From assembly GCF_030382115.1 (NCBI RefSeq), contig NZ_JAUDRJ010000003.1, positions 7,242,122-7,265,157 of the forward strand: a DNA stretch of 23,036 nt, given 5' to 3'. Source of the stretch: Nostoc sp. GT001 (GTDB taxonomy: Bacteria; Cyanobacteriota; Cyanobacteriia; Cyanobacteriales; Nostocaceae). Shown in pieces: positions 13,604 through 20,051 of the stretch (its first letter is position 1; the number at the start of each line of letters is the position of its first letter). The notes under the pieces are model-generated. The model did not search any database. It saw only the letters and a program-made list of their open reading frames with translations, and was not told the origin of the DNA. Position numbers and translations under genes: made by a program.

Positions 13604-13695
13604 AAAAACTAACTTATGCGCCTCTAGCTGGGCTCAACAGCTAGAAGTGATAAGCAAATTTTTCGCCCCTGTTTTTTAAACAGGGGTTAGTTTTT
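13604..13695. ncRNA. Structured three-stem element, candidate RNA or leader
   Basis: AAAAACTAAC (13604-13613) pairs with GTTAGTTTTT (13686-13695). Within lie TCTAGCTG / CAGCTAGA (13623-13630, 13638-13645), extended by CTTAT / ATAAG (13613-13617, 13650-13654), and CCCCTGTTT / AAACAGGGG (13666-13674, 13678-13686). On the plus strand the last hairpin is followed by TTAGTTTTT, the shape of a terminator with no gene before it. On the minus strand the outer stem ends in a T run 45 bp before the gene at 13559, the shape of an attenuator. No Rfam family is recognised. Confidence 0.4.
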
Positions 13696-13881
13696 AATAA
13701 TTGAATCATTGCGATAATAATAATCTAGCAGAAAAAAAACGATTTTAAAAAAATCTATTACATTGTGATATAATAATTTTCTTTTTCAGCAAAAAACGGT
13801 CATTTGTTTTACCCCACATGGGTTTAATCAATCATCACATAATAGAAAACAACCTAAATTAAGATGGGGCTTGAGACAAAG

Positions 13882-13941
13882 TTTGCAGTAGATTTGCAGT
13901 AGATTGCAGTAGATTTGCAGTAGCTTTGAATAGATTTGAAT
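13882..13941 (+). repeat. 11-nt tandem repeat
   Basis: TTTGCAGTAGA occurs at 13882 and 13893, with 10- or 11-base variants at 13904 and 13914 and decayed units (TTTGAATAGA, TTTGAAT) to 13941. It lies in the upstream region of the DUF4336 gene. Confidence 0.75.
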
Positions 13942-13993
13942 TTTCTGAGCTAGACTTTCCCCAACCCTGATCTTGGGGGACTATTTATGAGAG

Positions 13994-14027
13994 ACTTGTC
14001 GGTAAAAAGAATCTTTTACCGACAAGT
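13994..14027 (+). promoter_or_regulatory. 14-bp perfect hairpin ahead of the DUF4336 gene
   Basis: ACTTGTCGGTAAAA (13994-14007) and TTTTACCGACAAGT (14014-14027) pair perfectly around the loop AGAATC. It lies about 110 bp before the ATG at 14138. No T run follows, so it may be an operator for a dimeric regulator, a leader hairpin or a small repeat. A smaller imperfect hairpin (TCCCCAA / TTGGGGGA) precedes it at 13959-13980. Confidence 0.45.
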
Positions 14028-14137
14028 GTTGTGTGGGGATTCTAGCCAGTTGCCCTCGCCTGACAAGCGTGCTATACCAATCTTGTAGCCACTACAGCAC
14101 TCTCATAACTGGCCCACGCCAGGACAATGGAACGACG

Positions 14138-15373
14138 ATGAATTCACTTGGATCTCAGTCGAGGGTTGAACTACAAGATCGAGGTATGTCTCCTTTGAAC
14201 AACCCCAAGGATTGGTCATGGCCATTCTGGGCTGCTGTCCCACTTTACCCCTACGGCAGACGGCGGACACTTCGTCAGGAAATAGTTAAGGATACTATCT
14301 GGACATTCGATCAGCTTCACGGCATTCTCTACACCATCGTGCCGATTCGCATGACTATCGTCAAGCTCTCTGCTGGAGGACTTCTGGTCTATGCACCCGT
14401 TGCTCCCACAACTGAGTGTGTCCGCTTGGTTAATGAGTTGGTAGCAAAGCACGGTGAAGTTAAGTACATCTTACTGCCAACCAGTTCTGGTCTGGAGCAT
14501 AAAGTCTTCGTTGGCCCCTTTGCTCGTCGCTTTCCTCAAGCACAAGTGTTTGTTGCCCCGCACCAGTGGAGTTTTCCGTTCAATCTGCCGCTTAGTTGGC
14601 TAGGCTTTCCCCAAAAACGAACTCAAGAACTCCCAGAGGACTCAAGCCTTGCTCCCTTTGCTCTGGAGTTTGACTATGCAATATTGGACATCGACTTGGG
14701 ACGAGGATCTTTTGCAGAAGTTGCAGTGTTTCACAAGCGATCGCGCACTCTGCTTGTAACTGATTCTATCCTTTGTGTTCCAGTTGACCCACCAGAAATC
14801 CTCCAATTAGATCCTTATCCCTTACTGTTTCATGCCAGGGATAATGCCTGGGAGATAATCGAGGACAATGAAGAAAACCGTCGCAAAGGATGGCAACGCA
14901 TTTCACTGTTTGCACTTTACTTCCGTCCAAGTGCCTTAGAAGTTACTTCAATCGGACAGATGTTTCGTGATGCTCTCAAAGCACCACAGCGATCGCTAAA
15001 AACCTACTTTGGTTTATTTCCTTTTCGCTGGCAAGCAACCTGGAAGCAAGCATTCGACGCTCTACGAGGTCAGGGACGACCATTTGTCGCACCGATTTTG
15101 CAAATCCTCATTTTTCCTCAAGCACCAAGCCAAGTCCTCAAATGGGCTGATACAGTTGCAAGTTGGGATTTTCAGCAGATTATTCCCTGTCACTTTGACT
15201 CGCTAATTAAAGCAAATCCGCGTCAATTCCGGCAAGCATTTGCTTTTCTGGAAAAAAATCTTTCTTCTGGCGAAAGCCAGCCTTTATTGGAGGAAGACTT
15301 AAAATTCATTCAGGAACTAGAAGCGGGTTTAGTTAAACGCGGTATTGCAACGCCAGCTAAAGAGGATGTCTGA
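14138..15373 (+). CDS. DUF4336 domain protein
   Basis: About 411 residues from the ATG at 14138. From about residue 24 it matches the DUF4336 family as I recall it (WSWPFWAAVPLYPYGRRR, then VKDTIWTFDQLHGI, then VPIRMTIVKL). The family is common in cyanobacteria and plants and is thought to have a metallo-beta-lactamase-like fold; typical metal His clusters are not obvious here, and function is unknown. There is no membrane segment. The frame is open to a GTG at 14033. The ATG at 14186 (MSPLNNPKDWSW) has GAGG only one base away and is an alternative start nearer to the conserved region. The region just past the stop carries a palindrome into which an IS element has inserted. Confidence 0.85.
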   Translation: MNSLGSQSRVELQDRGMSPLNNPKDWSWPFWAAVPLYPYGRRRTLRQEIVKDTIWTFDQLHGILYTIVPIRMTIVKLSAGGLLVYAPVAPTTECVRLVNELVAKHGEVKYILLPTSSGLEHKVFVGPFARRFPQAQVFVAPHQWSFPFNLPLSWLGFPQKRTQELPEDSSLAPFALEFDYAILDIDLGRGSFAEVAVFHKRSRTLLVTDSILCVPVDPPEILQLDPYPLLFHARDNAWEIIEDNEENRRKGWQRISLFALYFRPSALEVTSIGQMFRDALKAPQRSLKTYFGLFPFRWQATWKQAFDALRGQGRPFVAPILQILIFPQAPSQVLKWADTVASWDFQQIIPCHFDSLIKANPRQFRQAFAFLEKNLSSGESQPLLEEDLKFIQELEAGLVKRGIATPAKEDV

Positions 15374-15409
15374 GAAGTATCAAATATTTATCGATCCCCC
15401 CTAACCCCC

Positions 15410-15420
15410 CTTTTTTAAGG
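15410..15420. repeat. IS target duplication, left
   Basis: CTTTTTTAAGG directly abuts the left inverted repeat and is repeated exactly at 16890-16900 after the right one. It marks the insertion site. Confidence 0.9.
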
Positions 15421-16889
15421 CTTGTCATTACCAACATCTTTTAAACTGACTGGGTGATAAAATCAGCAGCCCAACACATATCCTGTAATCGCAACCAGCC
15501 TCGCCATAAGGTCTGCCAACCAGGTAGATCATCGGATTTGCGGCCAAGAAAACCACCCAAACGAGCGATCGCTAAAAAGAATTCACCCAAAGTCAACTCA
15601 CAATTTGTCAACCCAAGACGAGCAACTAAGACTTTTAACATAATTGTAGGTATGTACTCGTGTGCCTTCAGTTGGGAATTGCTGCGACTAAGTTGGCGTA
15701 ACTGTAATAATCTGACTGAAACTATAGCAAAAAAGCCAAGTAACCTTACCAGTGATGAAGCTGACTCCAATTGACGTTTTTCTACAGCACAACCAGTTTT
15801 GAGACACTTATGATACTCTTCAATTAACCAACGTGTAGCATACCAATCTAGTTGCATGAGGGCATCCTCACGAGCATTTACAGCAACAGTGGTAAATAGA
15901 ATCCATTCTAAATCTCCTTCTGGTTCCCAACAACGAATACACCAACCATCTATTGGCTGTTGTTTTCTTTCACAGCCAATTGCTGGGGGTTGAATTGTCA
16001 ATTGAGACCAAGCTACTTGTAAGTTAACTTGACGTTTGGGTTCTCCGTTGCGCCCACGCAAAACAACAGTTTTCTCCGCCATTGGTTGTAAAGAACGAGC
16101 AAATGCCTTGAGATACCCTTTGGTGGCATCAGGTTTAGTAATCACTCGGTTTTGAGTGACTCGTACTAAGCAGTGCCAGTACAAAGCTTTGGCTCGTCGA
16201 AGGTAAGAAAAAATATCACTCCCCCTGTCTCCGACACTTACCCAAATTGACCCAGTTTGTGGTGTTGGTGCAGTGCCGATGGATTCCACCATCTCTGCCC
16301 AAATTTCCCCTTCACCATCTGTTCTCAATAGTTCTGGTAGCGCTTCCACCAACGTGTTGTCATTGTCCTTTTTTTGACTACGCAGCCAAGGTATTTGTCC
16401 TGCCAATCCCAAAATTTGTGGATTCAAAGGTAACGGTACTACTGCTAAACACGTGTGTAGCATCATTCCTCTACCTTTGCCATCTCCAATATGCCCTAAT
16501 CCCTTAACTTGCCGATGATGAGTATAATCTAGTTCTGTTGTGTCTTGGATGAATAAAACAACATTGGATTTTATTTCAGTTGCGCTTTGTTTCGTCTCCG
16601 TGATGTGAGGTTGAATTAATGCCTTATGAGTTACATCGTCTTCCGCAAATAATCGGTACGCAGCACGAATTTCATTCCAGCCTTGCATCATATCTGGTAA
16701 ACTCCCTTGCGGGTTGGCAGCTATGGCTACACCGATAGCGATCGCTCTTTGCGTACGACGAGTATCCCCTAATTCGGCATCTCCCCATTGCTCAACTGCC
16801 CAAGCATTGAGGTCTGTGAAATTTTTCAACTTCATACTCTGACTCTATTACATCCCTACCTCACTTTAAAAGATGTTGGTAATGACAAG
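15421..16889 (-). mobile_element. Complete IS4-family insertion sequence
   Basis: The element is 1469 bp. Its ends, CTTGTCATTACCAACATCTT plus TTAAA (15421-15445) and the reverse complement (16865-16889), are 25-bp perfect inverted repeats. An 11-bp duplication, CTTTTTTAAGG, flanks it. It contains one intact transposase gene on the minus strand. Perfect ends, intact gene and exact duplication indicate a recent and possibly still active insertion. Removing it restores a CCCCCC-TTTTTTAA-GGGGGG palindrome after the DUF4336 gene. Confidence 0.95.
15441..16835 (-). CDS. IS4-family transposase
   Basis: A 464-residue DDE transposase. The N-terminal region (AWAVEQWGDAELGDTRRTQR, then RAAYRLF at 58-63) is the DNA-binding domain seen in Tn5-like members. 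Catalytic aspartates fit D98 (FIQDTTELDY) and D203 (VGDRGSD). The YREK signature of the IS4 family is exact: Y332, R335, E339, K346, with E339 as the catalytic glutamate. It cuts and rejoins the element's own ends. The stop codon lies within the left inverted repeat. Start is the ATG at 16835, 30 bp from the inner edge of the right repeat. Confidence 0.95.
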   Translation of the reverse strand: MKLKNFTDLNAWAVEQWGDAELGDTRRTQRAIAIGVAIAANPQGSLPDMMQGWNEIRAAYRLFAEDDVTHKALIQPHITETKQSATEIKSNVVLFIQDTTELDYTHHRQVKGLGHIGDGKGRGMMLHTCLAVVPLPLNPQILGLAGQIPWLRSQKKDNDNTLVEALPELLRTDGEGEIWAEMVESIGTAPTPQTGSIWVSVGDRGSDIFSYLRRAKALYWHCLVRVTQNRVITKPDATKGYLKAFARSLQPMAEKTVVLRGRNGEPKRQVNLQVAWSQLTIQPPAIGCERKQQPIDGWCIRCWEPEGDLEWILFTTVAVNAREDALMQLDWYATRWLIEEYHKCLKTGCAVEKRQLESASSLVRLLGFFAIVSVRLLQLRQLSRSNSQLKAHEYIPTIMLKVLVARLGLTNCELTLGEFFLAIARLGGFLGRKSDDLPGWQTLWRGWLRLQDMCWAADFITQSV

Positions 16890-16900
16890 CTTTTTTAAGG
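16890..16900. repeat. IS target duplication, right
   Basis: CTTTTTTAAGG, an exact copy of 15410-15420, abuts the right inverted repeat. Confidence 0.9.
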
Positions 16901-16952
16901 GGGGAATAAAAGCCTTAAAGTCCCCCTTTTTAAGGGGGACTTAGGGGGATCT
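16890..16952. repeat. Palindromic CCCCC-TTTTTAA-GGGGG repeat
   Basis: With 15395-15420 on the other side of the IS, this forms a set of nested palindromes: CCCCCTAA, CCCCCCTTTTTTAAGGGGGG, AAGTCCCCCTTTTTAAGGGGGACTT and TTAGGGGGATC. Such repeats are common between cyanobacterial genes. It separates the DUF4336 gene from the convergent MvdD-type gene and may terminate both. Confidence 0.6.
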
Positions 16953-17010
16953 CCAAGGATTAGATGTATATAAAAGAACTTTTCAGACATCCTATAAAGA
17001 GAAATTGTAA

Positions 17011-17985
17011 TCAATTAGGTGAATTAGTTAAAACCTCAGCGATCGCCTGGGAAATCGGTAAACCAGGACAGCGTTCCAGCCAGAAGAACTCGCCAACTGG
17101 GTTAACTTCCAGGAATACATGACGACCATCAGGAGTCAAAATAATATCAAGCGCCCCATAATTTAAACCAAATTCTGCCATGAGTTTGAGCAATTTCTCT
17201 TCGACATCTTCGGGTAAAGTGTATGATTCCCAAGCGTCGAGTAAGGCAATTCCCTGTTTGCGCCAGTCGTAACGTGCCTTATCCAAAGCTTGAGAATCAA
17301 CCGCAGCTGTTAGCACACGTTTCCCTACAACAATTGTCCGCAATTCCAATGCCTTGGGAATCTTTTCTTGAAATGTCATTGGGCAGAAACGTAAACCATC
17401 AAGGTTGTCTAGATCCTCTGAGGAAATTGGATTTGTAAACACAACTTTTTCTCGCCCTTGTTCATCATAAATAGCGAAGGAAGACAGCATTTTTGTAATC
17501 ATTCCCTGCTGACACTCTTGGGCAAATTGCTTTACTGCTATGGGATTATTTGTAGTCAGAGTGCGAGGCGTATCTAAACCGATATCTCTTGCTATTTGTA
17601 ATTGCAATTGCTTATTTTCGGCTCGGCGAATATTTGGCAGAGGATCAAGATGAAACCCACTAATACTAGCAATCATTCCCTCAATGCTGACGCGAGATTC
17701 TTTGAGTGAAGCTTCTCTAAGTTGTTTGTCCATCGAGTTGGGAATTTTTGACCCAATTGCAATACGCCGATACCAAACTGCTGACACTTCATTTAAATCT
17801 AATATCTGGTCATCGACACTCAGAATCACTCGCTTAGTACGACCATAGTAAATATCTAACTGCATTTCTGTGGGAAATCGGTCTGTGTCAAAACGAAATG
17901 CTTTCTTTCCTTGGGCTTCAATTGCCTGAATAACTAGAGGAATACTTTCGTTATCTTGGCTGTGAGTAATGATTAAAGCAGTCAT
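17011..17985 (-). CDS. mvdD: MvdD/MdnC-type ATP-grasp graspetide ligase
   Basis: A 324-residue ATP-grasp enzyme of the microviridin maturase family. It opens with MTALIITHSQDNESIPLVIQ and carries the MvdD-type landmarks as I recall them: AFRFDTDRFPTE, VSAVWYRR, FCPMTFQEKIPKALELR (ATP-grasp fold, about residues 200-216) and a C-terminal FLEVNPVGEFFWLE with the Mg/ATP-binding acids and asparagine. In known systems this ligase acts first, forming two ester (lactone) bonds between Thr/Ser and Asp/Glu side chains of the precursor core. It is the last gene of the microviridin operon here, after the MvdC-type gene (84-bp gap) and the precursor. Start is the ATG at 17985. Confidence 0.93.
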   Translation of the reverse strand: MTALIITHSQDNESIPLVIQAIEAQGKKAFRFDTDRFPTEMQLDIYYGRTKRVILSVDDQILDLNEVSAVWYRRIAIGSKIPNSMDKQLREASLKESRVSIEGMIASISGFHLDPLPNIRRAENKQLQLQIARDIGLDTPRTLTTNNPIAVKQFAQECQQGMITKMLSSFAIYDEQGREKVVFTNPISSEDLDNLDGLRFCPMTFQEKIPKALELRTIVVGKRVLTAAVDSQALDKARYDWRKQGIALLDAWESYTLPEDVEEKLLKLMAEFGLNYGALDIILTPDGRHVFLEVNPVGEFFWLERCPGLPISQAIAEVLTNSPN

Positions 17986-18069
17986 TTACAAATATGGAGA
18001 ATGAAGTACGCTACATATAAATAAATATAGGGGTTATCAGTTGTTTGGGAATTTTTAAGTAAGAGCATT

Positions 18070-19059
18070 TTACTTCGGGTTTGTTGAAAGTAGTGCAGAT
18101 GCGATCGCTAGAGCAATTGGATAGTCCAAATCTCTCTCCAGCATCCCCCACTCTCCTGTAGGATTAATTTCTAAAAAAACATATTCTCCTGATGGCGTTT
18201 TAATCAAATCAAATGCTCCAAAAATCAGTCCAAACTTAGCCATAAAGGCATCCAAACAACGGATTAGTTTATCAGGTAATTGTTCTGGTTGCCAGGTAAG
18301 AATCTTTTTGGTCTCACGTCGCCAATCTTGGGTAGATGCTGCATACTCAGACGCATCTAGCGCCCCGACAAAGAGATTGCCATTCACATACACTGCTCGT
18401 AGTTCTTGCTGTTTAGGGATTTGTTCTTGAAACATAACTGGACAATAGCGGAGTGTTTCAGCATCAAGTAAGTCTTCTTCTTTAACGAGGCTGGTATACA
18501 TGAAAAAAGAGGAGGCTTGCATCCCAGAAGAAAGAGGTCTGAGCAGCTTGACAATCATTTTTCCCTTAACTTGATGGAAAAATTCTCGTGCTTCTTGAGG
18601 ATTGTTGGTGACAAGAGTCCGAGGTATAACAAGACCTACTTCTGATGCAACCCGCAGTTGGCGTAACTTGTTTTCAGCTGCACTTATCTGACGTAAATCA
18701 TCTACCCACTTAGCATCTCTGAGGCTGTCCCAAAAGCCATCTAAGACTGCGAGTGATTCACTAGAACAGGCTGCTTGAAATTGTGGAGCCAATTCTTTAC
18801 CGAGATCGGGTTGCCAAATACGCCGCATCCATACTGCTTGCACTTGCTCGGTGTTGAGGGAGCGATCGCTATATTGCAGTGTATGATTGCTACCAGAGTT
18901 ACTTAAATTAGCCTGGAGTTGCAGTGCGATCGGAAACTTATCAGTATCAAGACGAAATGGCTGTGCGCCTAGTTTTGATACTGCTTCTGCAACTCTATCT
19001 ATTGTAAAGTAATCACCACTATGGGTGATTAATAAAACTACATCACGATCAAGGTGCAT
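18070..19059 (-). CDS. mvdC: MvdC/MdnB-type ATP-grasp graspedtide ligase
   Basis: A 329-residue ATP-grasp enzyme, homologous to but distinct from the gene at 17011. Its start (VVLLITHSGDYFTIDRVAEA), the WMRRIWQPDLGKELAP segment and the C-terminal FLEINPTGEWGMLERDLDYP match the MvdC/MdnB branch. In characterised microviridin pathways this enzyme forms the amide (lactam) bond from the core lysine to an acidic side chain after the partner has made the esters. It lies between the precursor gene (179-bp gap) and the MvdD-type gene on the same strand. Start is the ATG at 19059. All elements of the fold seem intact. Confidence 0.93.
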   Translation of the reverse strand: MHLDRDVVLLITHSGDYFTIDRVAEAVSKLGAQPFRLDTDKFPIALQLQANLSNSGSNHTLQYSDRSLNTEQVQAVWMRRIWQPDLGKELAPQFQAACSSESLAVLDGFWDSLRDAKWVDDLRQISAAENKLRQLRVASEVGLVIPRTLVTNNPQEAREFFHQVKGKMIVKLLRPLSSGMQASSFFMYTSLVKEEDLLDAETLRYCPVMFQEQIPKQQELRAVYVNGNLFVGALDASEYAASTQDWRRETKKILTWQPEQLPDKLIRCLDAFMAKFGLIFGAFDLIKTPSGEYVFLEINPTGEWGMLERDLDYPIALAIASALLSTNPK

Positions 19060-19238
19060 AAAATATTTTTATTAGATCTTGCATTTTCACTATTGTCAAC
19101 TCTTAAGAAAGCAAAATTTTAAACAAGTGAACTTAATTTTAATGGAAAGCCAACTCCTAGATGAAGTTGGCACTAACTGTATTTTTATACTGACAATAGT
19201 TTTAAAACCGCATCTCTGGTGTGATCAAAAGTATGCAG

Positions 19239-19535
19239 CTATGAAGGTGAAGACGGCGAACTGTCATCACCATCTGAAGGAAACTTCTGAGTAACAGCGA
19301 ACTCATCACTATCAGAGGGGTACTTTTTAGTTACTGCGCCATCTTCTTGATCGGATGGAAACTTCAGAGTTGTTACAAGTTCATCCTTATTCTTGTTTGT
19401 GGCATTATTACATTTACCACCGATAATCGCTTTTGAGTCTTCATCAGAAAGGTCTTCAAGGCTTTGCCCTTCCAAGAATCGAGCGAAGAATGGTACTGCT
19501 TGTGAATTCAACTTTTCTGGTTTGTTTTCAGACAC
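19239..19535 (-). CDS. Microviridin-type graspetide precursor with three cores
   Basis: A 98-residue precursor from a GTG at 19535, chosen because AGGAG stands seven bases before it; an ATG at 19583 in frame lacks this and lies beyond the end of a repeat. The leader has PFFARFLEGQ (15-24), the helix recognised by the ligases, and ends LSDEDSKAIIGG (29-40), a double-glycine site. Three cores follow at an exact 13-residue spacing: TLKFPSDQED (56-65), TKKYPSDSDE (69-78) and TQKFPSDGDD (82-91). Each has the Thr, Ser, Lys and acidic residues needed for two esters and one amide. The tail is Ser/Pro-rich. Products of this family often inhibit serine proteases. The two ligases follow downstream; no acetyltransferase or exporter gene is adjacent. 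Confidence 0.92.
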   Translation of the reverse strand: MSENKPEKLNSQAVPFFARFLEGQSLEDLSDEDSKAIIGGKCNNATNKNKDELVTTLKFPSDQEDGAVTKKYPSDSDEFAVTQKFPSDGDDSSPSSPS

Positions 19536-19558
19536 AATCTTTCTCCTATAACATACTG

Positions 19559-19703
19559 ATATCATGTCCGCCAAATTACCCATAATAAAATAACCCCACC
19601 CCCACCCCCACCCCCCTCTCCGCCTGCGGGGAGGGGAGACAAAGCACAGCTTTGGCGGGGTGGGGTTCTTCGGGTTTAATAAGCAATCAAGCGGACATGA
19701 TAT
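19559..19703. mobile_element. Foldback MITE-like element before the microviridin precursor
   Basis: ATATCATGTCCGC (19559-19571) and GCGGACATGATAT (19691-19703) are 13-bp perfect inverted repeats, with looser pairing just inside (TTACCC against GGGTTT). The interior holds CCCCCAC runs and small palindromes (CCGCCTGCGG; CAAAGCACAGCTTTG) and no gene. It begins only 24 bp upstream of the precursor start, so the precursor transcript must start within or beyond it. Confidence 0.6.
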
Positions 19704-20051
19704 GAACTTAAATATCTCCTGTATTATATGACATAATACATACTAATACCTTTGCCAAAAAAGAGTTTATACATCAACTCAACCTCGGAAATTGGCGAAG
19801 TTTGACTTACCAAAATAAGTATTAATTTATTTCTTAATAAATATTTACTTTTGTGTAATTATGCTTGTATAAAGTTAAAAATATAATAATTTTTCTTACA
19901 GCAAGTATGGACAGGGCGCAATTGTGAAACAGTATAGCAAGAGGACTGGGGACTGGGGATGGTGGGGCAGGTAATTATCAAAAGATTCACTTAAATATCT
20001 TAATAATCATCCTTAAAAGCGCGACATTTACATTTATAGGAATTATTCACT
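19704..20051. other. AT-rich region upstream of the microviridin genes, no gene
   Basis: About 350 bp between the foldback element and the convergent-side end of the glutamine-synthetase-like gene. It contains the TGTATTAT / ATAATACA palindrome (19720-19740) and short GGACTGGG repeats near 19945-19960. No coding frame is evident. It probably holds the promoter of the microviridin operon. Confidence 0.5.
19720..19740. promoter_or_regulatory. 21-bp palindrome, possible operator
   Basis: TGTATTAT and ATAATACA form a perfect 8-bp inverted repeat with a 5-base centre, a common geometry for a dimeric regulator. It lies about 185 bp upstream of the precursor start on the far side of the foldback element. 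It does not fit the NtcA spacing GTA-N8-TAC. Confidence 0.35.

Noticed and set aside
14033..14137. GTG-started N-terminal extension of the DUF4336 protein
   Set aside because: The extra residues do not resemble the family and the region carries no ribosome binding site.
19079..19294. Plus-strand frame between the MvdC-type gene and the precursor
   Set aside because: No coding character, and it overlaps the well-supported precursor gene on the other strand.
19536..19583. Longer N-terminus for the microviridin precursor from the ATG at 19583
   Set aside because: The extension crosses the end of the foldback element and lacks a ribosome binding site, whereas AGGAG stands before the GTG at 19535.
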